Assembly: GCA_019634735.1 (NCBI GenBank)
Contig: JAHCAT010000023.1
Coordinates: forward strand, 1 to 40,246
Direction: 5' to 3'
DNA from: Lysobacterales bacterium
GTDB lineage: Bacteria > Pseudomonadota > Gammaproteobacteria > Xanthomonadales > UBA2363
Length of the DNA: 40,246 bases
In this document: piece after piece, positions 1 to 6,808 of the stretch
How positions within the stretch are numbered: the stretch's first letter is position 1
How the letters are laid out: every line of letters begins with the position of its first letter
The notes under the pieces: model-generated
What the model was told of the DNA's origin: nothing
Database searches by the model: none
What the model saw: the letters and a program-made list of their open reading frames with translations, nothing else
Made by a program: the position numbers and the translations under genes

Positions 1-2
1 CC

Positions 3-524
3 CGGGGTGGCGTGCACCGCCTCCTCGATGGCACCGCGGATCGCCGCCTCGTCGTCGGCGCCCGGGCGGCCCAGCACCCAGGGCGTGACCTTGTCCTTGT
101 GGCCGGGATGGCCGATGCCGACGCGCAGGCGATGGAAGCGGCCGTGGCCCAGTTGCCCCAGGATGTCGCGCAGGCCGTTCTGCCCGCCATGGCCGCCGTC
201 GAACTTCAGGCGCACGCTGCCGGCCGTCAGGTCGAGCTCGTCATGGGCGACCAGGGCCTCTTCCGGCGGGATCTTGTAGTAGTTGAGCAGGGCCACCAGC
301 GCGCGGCCGCTGTGGTTCATGAAGGTGGTCGGCCGCGCCAGCCAGACCGGCTGGCCGGCGATCACCGCCTTGCCCAACTCGGCCTGCAGGCGCGCGTCGC
401 GTCCCAGCCGCACTCCGTGGCGCTCCGCGAGGGCGTCCAGGAACCAGGCCCCGGCGTTGTGCCGCGTGCGCGCGTACTCGGCGCCGGGGTTGCCCAGCCC
501 GACGATCAGTCTCAGTCCAGCCAT
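3..524 (-). CDS. pth: Peptidyl-tRNA hydrolase (C-terminus cut by window edge)
   Basis: Cytosolic enzyme that cleaves the ester bond of peptidyl-tRNAs dropped from the ribosome, recycling tRNA. The ATG at 524 opens a frame that runs to the left edge without a stop, so 174 residues are visible of a family usually about 190-195 long. The N-terminal VGLGNPGAEYARTRHNAG block (residues 8-25) carries the catalytic His22. FMNHSG lies at 68-73, and HDELDL holds the catalytic-site Asp95. GGHGGQNGLRD and the GIGHPG segment follow as expected. Adjacent pth and rplY are a common gammaproteobacterial arrangement, but here about 2.3 kb of extra DNA separates them. The gene therefore probably needs its own promoter in 525-690. 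Identification is certain; only the C-terminus is missing. Confidence 0.96.
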   Translation of the reverse strand, partial: MAGLRLIVGLGNPGAEYARTRHNAGAWFLDALAERHGVRLGRDARLQAELGKAVIAGQPVWLARPTTFMNHSGRALVALLNYYKIPPEEALVAHDELDLTAGSVRLKFDGGHGGQNGLRDILGQLGHGRFHRLRVGIGHPGHKDKVTPWVLGRPGADDEAAIRGAIEEAVHATP

Positions 525-644
525 GGCGCAAGTATCGCGGGCGCGGCGATTGGCCGCCATCCCCGCCGCGCGCCGTCCGATCCCCTCGCTACCTGTGCCC
601 CGGCGCCAGGATCGACTGGGAAGCTCGCCAGGCAAGGCGACCAG

Positions 645-820
645 GGGGCTGACCAGGGCAGTCCGTTCTCCGGCACGACGCGGTGGGCCCGATCACGCCT
701 TGCCGGCCTGGCCCTCGCCTTCGGACGGCTCGACCTGGTCCCGGACCTCACGGGCGGTGAGCTCTGCACGGCCGCGGTCCCTGTCGGGCTTCAGCGCTGG
801 AATCTCCGCACCGTCCAGCC
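645..820. repeat. Diverged direct repeat of 2809-2982 (rplY tail plus terminator)
   Basis: This block aligns almost without gaps to 2809-2982. It includes the rplY tail, its TGA and the terminator hairpin. The left copy reads GGGGCTGACCAGGGCAGTCC where the right copy has the intact CGGGCTGCCCCAGGCAGCCC, so the left hairpin is degraded. The two copies flank the inserted segment that carries the secreted-protein gene at 1245-2720. Confidence 0.8.
693..818 (-). pseudogene. Remnant of rplY 3' end (ribosomal protein L25/CTC tail)
   Basis: Read on the minus strand, 41 codons plus a TGA reproduce the C-terminal tail of the intact rplY gene downstream. Both tails share the EIP.L block, the TAREV block and an ending in GEG.AGKA; by eye 23 of 41 residues are identical. 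Upstream of codon 818 no L25 sequence is recognisable and no start codon belongs to it, so this is a truncated fragment rather than a gene. Nucleotide similarity continues past the stop into the terminator region (see the repeat entry). Divergence of roughly a quarter of the bases suggests either an old duplication or two rplY copies of different origin. Confidence 0.82.
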
Positions 821-1014
821 ACATGGCGTTGCCTTGGGAATCATGGATCGGCAGTCGACTTTCCACGCTTCGCCGCGGCGATCGCTTCCGCGTGCGGGGG
901 CGAAATGCCGATGAGCGACGACACGGCAGGTCGGGGCCGCTGTCCGCGCTGCGCCAGCGCATGCGTCGGCATCGGGCAGGCCGGTGCGCACAACGGGACG
1001 TAGCACACGCAAAC

Positions 1015-1078
1015 TGGCGTTACTTAATTATTTACGTATATTTTTTCTGTTTTATGTTGTATGTCACAAAAAACCCGG
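1015..1078 (+). promoter_or_regulatory. AT-rich island, probable promoter region for the 1245 gene
   Basis: About 64 bp of strongly AT-rich sequence (T-runs, TTAATTATTTACGTATATTT at 1023-1042) sit in DNA that is otherwise around 70% GC. A possible sigma-70 pair is TTTACG (1031-1036) and TATGTT (1053-1058) with 16 bp spacing, each matching consensus at four of six positions. The next supported gene on this strand starts at 1245, which would give a leader of about 180 nt. The rest of 821-1244 holds no convincing gene. The promoter assignment is inference; the composition shift is seen directly. Confidence 0.45.
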
Positions 1079-1244
1079 ATCGGCATCACTAGCCTCAATG
1101 CGTGGCATCGGTAGTGAGCGCGAGGATCGTGCAGGTGTCCGAGGCGGCGCAATTCCATCCGGCCGCCGCGGATGCTCATCGAACAGCCTGGAATGGCGCC
1201 GTCGCCCGGTGACCACGTCACCTCGAAAACCAGGGAGTCCAACC

Positions 1245-2720
1245 ATGCCTATCAATGATCGAAGCAAGCCCAGAGCCTCGCTGCTCCTGTCGCTGGCCGT
1301 GCTGACCACCGGCGGACTGACCGCGACCCCGGCGCTCGCGCAGAACTTCGAAACGCACTATGGCGAGACGTCGACGCTGGACATTGGCGAGGACATCAAG
1401 GCCGTGCGCTATTGCCCCGGCGGCGGTTCGATCGTCGCCGGCACCCGGCGCGTGCCCGGGTTCGGCAGCGAAGCACTGGTCACCCGCGTCGCCGACAACG
1501 GCCTGGCGATCTGGCAGTTCGCCTACCGGCCCGGCGGCGGCAATGCGACAACGGCACAGGCGATCACCGAGATCCGCTTTCCGCGCGGCTTCGCGATCAC
1601 CGGCGCCATGCTGCGCGGGTCCACGCTGTACCCGTACGTGATGCGCCTGGAATGCAACGGTCAGCCGCGCTGGGCGCGCATGCTCGACAACACCGACCCC
1701 AGCCATCGAGCCGCAGGTCATGATCTCGTGGAGGTCTACGATCCAGCCGGCCAGGGCGAACTGGTCATGGTCGGCGACGAGATCAGCCCCACCCCCGCCG
1801 GCAACCAGTTCGGGCGCATTGCGCGCCTGGATGGCAATGGCAATGTCCTGTGGAACCATGCGTACGCGGCCAACAACTACCCGCTCGGCCTGCGCTTCCA
1901 TGCCGTCTCCGGCAACCGCAGCGCCACGTCGGTCCTCGACGACCTGGTCGTCGGCGGCGCCATCGGCGCCGGCAACACCTGGGACTTCGACCGGCGGGCG
2001 CTGCTGTTCCGCGTCGACAGCAGCGGCATGCCCATCTGCAACGCCTTCATGGGGTTGCCCGGGCCGGAAAACGAGGAGTTCCGCGGCATCACTCGGCAGG
2101 ACAGCCCGGCGCACCTGGGCGGCTCGGTCCTGGTGGGATCGCGCAGCGATCCGCTGGCGATCGATTCCGAGCGCGTGTACATGGTCCGCTTCGAACGTGG
2201 CTTCTGTCTGCCGCTGCGGCAGGCGAGCTGGCGCGACGCCAACTTCGCAGCGGGCGGCCACGACCTCATCGAGACCACCGCCAATCCGGCGGCCCTGCCC
2301 GGCGCCATCGCTGCCACCGGCAGCATCCGCGGCAGCACCCCGAACGGCAACGGCTTCGTCCTGCTGGCGCATCCGGCCGGCCTGTTTCCGGTGTTCGGCT
2401 CGATCCAGTTCGGCAACACCGGGCCCCGGGCGGAGACGCTGGTCGCGCTGGACCAGAAGCAGGACAGGTTCGTCCTGGCCGGCAGCACACGCAGCGACTG
2501 GGCCGGTGCCGGCGATCCGTTGGACTTCTACATGGTGCAGACCACGACTGGCATGCGTACCACCTGCGCGGTGCCCTGGCAGCCCCTGTGGCAGCCGGAG
2601 CAACTGCCGTACGAGCGCTTCGAGCCTGCGGTCAAGCGCATCCCGTTCGACGCCCCCGTTCAGGTGCAGGTCCTGCCGGCGCACGATATGGGCTATTGCT
2701 GCCCGCTCGATCCAGGCTGA
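1245..2720 (+). CDS. Secreted protein of unknown function with about seven propeller-like repeats
   Basis: I do not recognise this as a named family. The ATG at 1245 was chosen because GGGAG lies 7 bases upstream and it opens with a clear signal peptide (basic start, hydrophobic core at residues 11-24, likely cleavage after ALAQ near residue 33). The protein is 491 residues. The mature part shows about seven degenerate units of 50-65 residues. Each has a hydrophobic strand of the type '.V.VG/AG..', a strand like 'FGRIARLDGNG' and then 'VLWNHAY' or an equivalent. This layout suggests a seven-bladed beta-propeller. The C-terminus ends in a CCPLDPG segment, and several other Cys could form disulfides. 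The gene lies on the strand opposite to its neighbours, between an rplY remnant and intact rplY, so it looks inserted. The frame stays open upstream to 984 but has no coding character there. Confidence 0.85.
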   Translation: MPINDRSKPRASLLLSLAVLTTGGLTATPALAQNFETHYGETSTLDIGEDIKAVRYCPGGGSIVAGTRRVPGFGSEALVTRVADNGLAIWQFAYRPGGGNATTAQAITEIRFPRGFAITGAMLRGSTLYPYVMRLECNGQPRWARMLDNTDPSHRAAGHDLVEVYDPAGQGELVMVGDEISPTPAGNQFGRIARLDGNGNVLWNHAYAANNYPLGLRFHAVSGNRSATSVLDDLVVGGAIGAGNTWDFDRRALLFRVDSSGMPICNAFMGLPGPENEEFRGITRQDSPAHLGGSVLVGSRSDPLAIDSERVYMVRFERGFCLPLRQASWRDANFAAGGHDLIETTANPAALPGAIAATGSIRGSTPNGNGFVLLAHPAGLFPVFGSIQFGNTGPRAETLVALDQKQDRFVLAGSTRSDWAGAGDPLDFYMVQTTTGMRTTCAVPWQPLWQPEQLPYERFEPAVKRIPFDAPVQVQVLPAHDMGYCCPLDPG

Positions 2721-2802
2721 GCGTCGGAGCCGGGCGCAGCCTTGACCGGCTGCGTCGGGCACGATTGATCCGCGTGCCCGCCAGGGGTGGCGACCGGACA
2801 AC

Positions 2803-2831
2803 GCAAAACGGGCTGCCCCAGGCAGCCCGTT
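2803..2831 (-). terminator. Rho-independent terminator of rplY
   Basis: A perfect 11-bp inverted repeat (AACGGGCTGCC at 2807-2817 and GGCAGCCCGTT at 2821-2831, loop of 3) lies 25 bp downstream of the rplY stop. In the rplY direction it is followed by TTTTGC. It ends the prs/rplY transcription unit before the convergent gene at 1245-2720 and could act on both strands. Confidence 0.8.
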
Positions 2832-2855
2832 CTGCGGTGCGACGCGATGGAACGA

Positions 2856-3482
2856 TCAGGCCTTGCCGGCCTCGCCCTCGCCATCGGTCGGCTCGACCTC
2901 TTCCTGGACCTCGCGGGCGGTGACCACGGCGTGGTCGTGCTCCTTGCCCAGCTTCAGCTCGGGGATCTCCACGCCGTCCGGCAGCTTGATGTCGGACAGG
3001 TGGATGATGTCGCCGGTCTTCAGCTCGCCCAGGTCGACCTCGATGAACTCCGGCAGGTTGCGCGGCAGGCAGGAGACCTCGATCTCGTTCATCGCGTGCG
3101 ACACCACCACGCCCGAGGCCTTGCCGGCCGGCGAGGTGTCCTCGTTGAGGAAGTGGATCGGCACGCGCACGCGGATCGCCTGGTTGAGATCCACGCGCTG
3201 GAAGTCCAGGTGCAGGATCTGCTGCTTGAACGGATGCCGCTGCATGTCGCGCAGCAGGACCGGCTGGACATCGCCATCCAGGCTGAGGTCGAGAATGGCC
3301 GAATAGAACCATTCGTTCTGGGACATCAGCCAGACGGTGTTGTGGTCGATCTCGATCGACTTCGGACCCAGTTCGCCGCCGTAGACGATGGCGGGCACCT
3401 TGCCGGCGTGCCGGAGACGGCGGCTCGCACCCTTCCCTCCGGTCTCGCGCAGCTGCACTTCGATGGTATGACTCTGTGACAT
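2856..3482 (-). CDS. rplY: 50S ribosomal protein L25/general stress protein Ctc
   Basis: Ribosomal protein that binds 5S rRNA in the large subunit. The 208-residue product is the two-domain (TL5/CTC) form rather than the short 94-residue E. coli form. The N-terminal 5S rRNA-binding domain (about residues 1-95) contains RETGGKGASRRLR, the KVPAIVYGG segment and HPFKQQILHLDF. The beta-rich C-terminal domain carries the family's LPRNLPEFIEVDL stretch and ends in an acidic Ala/Gly/Glu tail. The ATG at 3482 is preceded by CGAGG about 8 bases away. It follows prs after 100 bp of hairpin-rich spacer and is followed by a strong terminator. A partial second copy of its 3' end sits at 693-818. Confidence 0.96.
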   Translation of the reverse strand: MSQSHTIEVQLRETGGKGASRRLRHAGKVPAIVYGGELGPKSIEIDHNTVWLMSQNEWFYSAILDLSLDGDVQPVLLRDMQRHPFKQQILHLDFQRVDLNQAIRVRVPIHFLNEDTSPAGKASGVVVSHAMNEIEVSCLPRNLPEFIEVDLGELKTGDIIHLSDIKLPDGVEIPELKLGKEHDHAVVTAREVQEEVEPTDGEGEAGKA

Positions 3483-3502
3483 GGTTGTTGCCTCGGTTTG
3501 AT

Positions 3503-3581
3503 GGTGCCTTCCGGCACCGGTTGCCCCCGCCGCGACCAGCGGGGGTGCTTGCCAGGCAGCCGGCGTGATGCGCCGGCTGCC
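3503..3581 (-). other. Three hairpins in the prs-rplY spacer
   Basis: Three inverted repeats fill the spacer. GGCAGCCGGCG/CGCCGGCTGCC (3555-3581, loop of 5) sits 2 bases after the prs stop. CCCCCGC/GCGGGGG lies at 3524-3545. GGTGCC/GGCACC (3503-3518) has the loop GGAA on the transcribed strand and lies about 20 bases before the rplY start. None is followed by a U-run, so they look like RNA-processing, stability or translational-control structures rather than classical terminators. The function is inferred. Confidence 0.5.
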
Positions 3582-3582
3582 G

Positions 3583-4539
3583 TCAATCCACGTAGAGCGA
3601 GCTGACCGACTGCCCGAACGCGATGCGCCGTACCGTCTCCGCGAGCAGCTCGGCGACGCTGAGCTGGCGTATCCGCGAGCAGGCGGCGGCGCGCGGGCTG
3701 AGCGGGATGGTGTCTGTGACCACCAGCTCGTCGAGCACCGACCCCTCGATGTTGTCGATCGCGGCGCCGGACAGCACCGGGTGGGTGCAGTAGGCGATCA
3801 CGCGCTTGGCGCCACGCTCCTTGAGCGCCCTCGCGGCGGCGCACAGGGTGCCCGCGGTGTCGACGATGTCGTCGACCAGCACGCACAGCCTGCCTTCGAC
3901 GTCGCCGATGATGTTCATCACCGTCGACTCGTTCGGCCGCGGCCGGCGCTTGTCGATGATCGCCAGCTCGGCGTCGTCCAGGCGCTTGGCGATCGCCCGG
4001 GCGCGGACCACGCCGCCGACGTCCGGCGACACCACGATCAGCTGGTCGCTGCCCTGCTGCCGCCAGATGTCGGCGAGCAGCACTGGCGAGGCATAGACGT
4101 TGTCGACCGGCACCTCGAAGAACCCCTGGATCTGGTCGGCGTGCAGGTCGACGGTCAGCACGCGGTCGGTGCCGACCACGCCGATCATCTTGGCCGCCAC
4201 CTTGGCGGTGATCGGCACCCGCGCCGAGCGCGGCCGGCGGTCCTGGCGGGCGTAGCCGAAGTACGGCATCACCGCGGTGACCGAGGCCGCCGAGGCCCGC
4301 TTGAGGGCGTCGACGATGGCCAGCAGCTCCATGAAATGGTCGGCGGTGGGCGCGCAGGTCGGCTGCACCACGAACACCTCCTGGCGGCGGACGTTCTCCT
4401 CGATCTCGACCTGCACCTCGCCATCGGAAAACGTGCCGACCAGGGCCTTGCCCATGGGAATGCCGAGGTCCTGGCAGATCGCATCGGCGAGCGGCCGGTT
4501 GGCGCTGCCGGAGAAGATGAGGATGCCGTCGGTGTTCAT
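3583..4539 (-). CDS. prs: Ribose-phosphate pyrophosphokinase (PRPP synthase)
   Basis: Makes PRPP from ribose 5-phosphate and ATP, feeding purine, pyrimidine, histidine, tryptophan and NAD synthesis in the cytosol. The 318-residue length matches class I enzymes. Visible motifs are FSDGE (37-41), the ATP-binding RQDRR (98-102), the PRPP-synthase signature [11 protein letters not shown] (131-141), SPDVGG (171-176) and the PRPP-binding loop DDIVDTAGT (223-231). The start at 4539 gives the standard [12 protein letters not shown]-terminus; the frame stays open further upstream but would run into the tRNA gene. It lies 128 bp downstream of tRNA-Gln and upstream of rplY on the same strand, so co-transcription is likely. 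Confidence 0.97.
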   Translation of the reverse strand: MNTDGILIFSGSANRPLADAICQDLGIPMGKALVGTFSDGEVQVEIEENVRRQEVFVVQPTCAPTADHFMELLAIVDALKRASAASVTAVMPYFGYARQDRRPRSARVPITAKVAAKMIGVVGTDRVLTVDLHADQIQGFFEVPVDNVYASPVLLADIWRQQGSDQLIVVSPDVGGVVRARAIAKRLDDAELAIIDKRRPRPNESTVMNIIGDVEGRLCVLVDDIVDTAGTLCAAARALKERGAKRVIAYCTHPVLSGAAIDNIEGSVLDELVVTDTIPLSPRAAACSRIRQLSVAELLAETVRRIAFGQSVSSLYVD

Positions 4540-4667
4540 CTGCGCTGCCTGCCTGATTTCGACCGCGGCAGGACCATCCTGCCGACCACCTGGATCTGTC
4601 GCGCGCAACGCGCGGTCCGCTGCCTGCGCAGCGGCCGGCCGATCCCGGGCCGGCTGGCTTGCCGTTC

Positions 4668-4743
4668 TGGCTGGGGCGGAAGGACTCGAACCTTCGAATG
4701 CGGGAATCAAAATCCCGTGCCTTACCAGCTTGGCGACGCCCCA
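4668..4743 (-). tRNA. tRNA-Gln (anticodon UUG)
   Basis: The 76-nt minus-strand sequence starts TGGGGCGTCGCCAAGC and folds as a complete cloverleaf. The acceptor stem TGGGGCG pairs with CGCCCCA, with the U1-A72 pair typical of tRNA-Gln. The anticodon stem CGGGA/TCCCG encloses the loop TTTTGAT, giving anticodon UUG at 4708-4710, and the T arm contains GGTTCGAGTCC. The 3' CCA is encoded (4668-4670). A tRNA-Gln between ispE and prs fits the conserved order of this region. It is probably cut out of a longer operon transcript. Confidence 0.95.
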
Positions 4744-4749
4744 ATTCTG

Positions 4750-5340
4750 GGCGAAAGGCCGGGCATCCTGCCCGGCTTTCGCCTCGCGGACGCGGGCAAA
4801 GCCCGCGCCTCGCTCGCGCTCCGGCCCGCTCTCGCGGGCCTACGCGGGCGGCACATCCTTGTGCCGCTGATCCCGCATTTCTGCGAGACGCTTTCCGGCG
4901 AGAGACCGGGCATCCTGCCCGGCTCTCGCCTCGCGGCGCGGGCAAAGCCCGCACTCGCTCGCGCTCCGGCGCTTTCGCGCCTCGCGGGCGGCACATCCCT
5001 GTGCCGCATTTCTGGCGAGAAACCGGGCATCCTGCCCGGCTCTCGCCTCGCGGACGCGGGCCAAGCCCGCGCCTCGCTCGCGCTCCGGCGCTTTCGCGCC
5101 TCGCGGGCGGCACATCCTTGTGCCGCTGATCCCGCACTTCTGCGAGACGATCTCTGGCGAGAGACCGGGCATCCTGACCGGCTCTCGCCTCGCGGCGCGG
5201 GCAAAGCCCGCACTCGCTCGCGCTCCGGCGCTTTCGCGCCTCGCGGGCGGCACATCCCTGTGCCGCTGATCCCGCATTTCTGCGAGACGATCTCTGGCGA
5301 GAGACCGGGCTTCCTGCCCAGCTTTCGCCTTGCGGAGGAG
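4750..5340 (-). repeat. Array of four and a third structured ~140-bp direct repeats with GGA-loop hairpins
   Basis: Units start at 4750, 4897, 5014, 5156 and 5296 (lengths 147, 117, 142, 140 and a partial 45); all face the same way. Each full unit has two hairpins whose loops read GGA on the minus strand. The first is GCCGGGC-AGGAT-GCCCGGC-like, inside a longer GGCGARA/TYTCGCC stem. The second is GGCACA-RGGA-TGTGCC at 4850-4865, 4990-5005, 5109-5124 and 5249-5264, alternating AGGA and GGGA loops. A GCGGGC-TTT-GCCCGC hairpin lies between them. The array fills the whole ispE to tRNA-Gln gap and is probably transcribed with both. The second hairpin resembles the CsrA/RsmA consensus (see findings). 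No protein-coding sense was found in it. It could instead be a dispersed palindromic repeat family. Confidence 0.9.
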
Positions 5341-5343
5341 GAC

Positions 5344-6219
5344 TCAGCCCTCGACCGCGGAATCGGCTTCCGGCGCGATGCCCAGCGCCTGGTGCAGGGG
5401 CGAGACCGCCACGCCCTTCACCGCCCAGGCGGGCCAGGGGCTCGCCGCAGCCGCGTTGCGTGCGGCGATCTCGTCGGGCATCGGCGCGAACACCGCGCTG
5501 CCGCTGCCGGTCATCCGTGCCTGGCCGCGCATGGACAGCCACGCCAGCGCATCGCCGATCACCGGGCACAGGCGCACGGCGACAGGCTGGAGATCGTTGC
5601 GGGTAGGCGCGGTGACGAGGGCCGACATTGTCAAGGGCGGGGTGTTCCTTGTCAATTCAGGCGCTTGGAAAACCTCGCCGGTGGCCAGGCCGACACCCGG
5701 CCAGACCACCGTGAACCAGTCGCCCGCCAGGGCCATGGGTTCGATCGCTTCGCCGACGCCGCCGGCCAGGCCGCTGCGGCCGTGCACGAACACCGGCACG
5801 TCGGCGCCCAGGGTGAGACCCAGCGTCGCCAGGCGCTCCAGTCCCAGCCCCAGCCCCCACAGGTGGTCCAGCCCGAGCAGCACGGTGGCGGCGTCCGAGC
5901 TGCCGCCGCCCAGGCCGGCGCCGGCCGGAATCCGCTTCTCGACCCGCAGGTCGACGCCCTGGCGGCCGCCGACCAGCTCACGCAGGGCCTGCGCCGCGCG
6001 CACCGCCAAGTCGTTGTCCTCCGGCAGTCCCGGCACGCCACCAGCGCGCACGATGCGGTCATCCGCGCGCCGGCGCAGCACGATCCGGTCGCCCCAGTCG
6101 AGCAACTGAAACAGTGTCTGCAGGGTGTGATAACCGTCCGGACGGCGCCCGGTGACGTGCAGGAACAGGTTCAGCTTGGCGGGTGCCGGCAGGACCAGCG
6201 CCGCGGCGGACTCAGTCAC
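5344..6219 (-). CDS. ispE: 4-diphosphocytidyl-2-C-methyl-D-erythritol kinase
   Basis: Cytosolic GHMP kinase of the MEP isoprenoid pathway; it phosphorylates CDP-methylerythritol at the 2-position. It is 291 residues, close to the family norm of about 280-290. The N-terminal PAPAKLNLFLHVTGRRPDGYH block (from residue 11) supplies the conserved Lys15. The ATP-binding glycine loop PAGAGLGGGSSDAA is at 98-111, Asp140 lies in LGADVPVF, and the third GHMP motif MTGSGSAVF is at 236-244. The start overlaps the lolB stop by 8 bp, so translation is probably coupled. The stop lies directly against the repeat array. Confidence 0.96.
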   Translation of the reverse strand: MTESAAALVLPAPAKLNLFLHVTGRRPDGYHTLQTLFQLLDWGDRIVLRRRADDRIVRAGGVPGLPEDNDLAVRAAQALRELVGGRQGVDLRVEKRIPAGAGLGGGSSDAATVLLGLDHLWGLGLGLERLATLGLTLGADVPVFVHGRSGLAGGVGEAIEPMALAGDWFTVVWPGVGLATGEVFQAPELTRNTPPLTMSALVTAPTRNDLQPVAVRLCPVIGDALAWLSMRGQARMTGSGSAVFAPMPDEIAARNAAAASPWPAWAVKGVAVSPLHQALGIAPEADSAVEG

Positions 6220-6808
6220 GTGCGACCGCCCAGTCCTGCACGTTCAGGCGGACGCTGTGGCTGCCCTGCCTGGCCTGGATGCGCGTCGGCCAGGCGCCGT
6301 CGTCCAGCCAGCCACGGTACTCCACCTGCCAGCCGGCCTGGACCAGCAATTGCACTCGGCCACGGTCATCGCGTTGCAGGCGCTCGATCGGGGCATCCGC
6401 GCCGGGCAGGCCGCGCACCCAGTCGACCAGGGCGCGTACCGGAAGGTGCCAGCCGAGCACGTCGTGCAGGAGGGTCTGGGCATCGTGACCGCGGCGTGGG
6501 CCGCCTTCGCCGCCATGGAGCACCGCGCCGCGCGCGTCGCCGACCAGTCGCCAGGTGCGCTGGCTGACCGGCTGCCGAAGCTCCACCTCGAAGGCCTCGC
6601 CGCGCTGCAGCCAGAGGAAACCGGCGCTGCCGCCCTCGCGACCGTCGCTGACCGCCAGCCGGCCGCTGACCCGGAAGGCATCCACGGCATCGGGGGCAAT
6701 GCCGGCAACCGGCATCCAACCCTCGCCGGAACGGCGCGGCGTCTGCGCGCAACCGGCGATCGCCAGGCAGGTCACGGCCGCGACAGCCAGGCGCCAGCAC
6801 GACGTCAT
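6212..6808 (-). CDS. lolB: Outer-membrane lipoprotein insertion protein LolB
   Basis: Outer-membrane lipoprotein that accepts lipoproteins from periplasmic LolA and inserts them into the outer membrane. The 198-residue product starts with a lipoprotein signal ending in the lipobox LAIAGC, lipidated Cys20. The mature part has the LolB pattern: FRVSGRLAVSDGREGGSAGFLW early, then WRLVGD, LLHDVLGWHLPVRALVDWVRGLP and a C-terminal 'WPTRIQARQGSHSVRLNVQDW' strand. The ATG at 6808 overlaps the stop of the upstream TPR lipoprotein (ATGA), and the 3' end overlaps ispE by 8 bp. Longer starts upstream would lie inside the TPR gene and bury the signal peptide. Confidence 0.94.
   Translation of the reverse strand: MTSCWRLAVAAVTCLAIAGCAQTPRRSGEGWMPVAGIAPDAVDAFRVSGRLAVSDGREGGSAGFLWLQRGEAFEVELRQPVSQRTWRLVGDARGAVLHGGEGGPRRGHDAQTLLHDVLGWHLPVRALVDWVRGLPGADAPIERLQRDDRGRVQLLVQAGWQVEYRGWLDDGAWPTRIQARQGSHSVRLNVQDWAVARD

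Noticed and set aside
1218..2801. 527-codon open frame antisense to the secreted-protein gene
   Set aside because: Composition is that of a high-GC shadow frame (Arg/Gln/His-rich, no fold or start signal), while the plus strand has a signal peptide and repeats.
645..2982. Transposon or insertion sequence between pth and rplY
   Set aside because: The flanking repeats are diverged rplY gene sequence, not terminal inverted repeats with target duplications, and no transposase is present.
3555..3581. Intrinsic terminator of prs
   Set aside because: A strong hairpin, but with no U-run after it and with rplY following on the same strand, so it is listed only as a structured spacer element.
4750..5340. 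CRISPR array
   Set aside because: Repeats are about 140 bp and directly adjacent, with no short repeats separated by unique spacers and no cas genes.
3326..5569. Long minus-strand frame through the repeats, suggesting an Arg/Gly/Pro-rich repeat protein
   Set aside because: It runs across prs, the tRNA and ispE out of frame; several frames are open through the GC-rich repeats, and unit lengths are not all multiples of three.
3565..6567. 1000-codon plus-strand frame opposite prs, tRNA-Gln and ispE
   Set aside because: It crosses a tRNA and three well-identified genes on the other strand; it is an antisense artefact of GC-rich codon bias.
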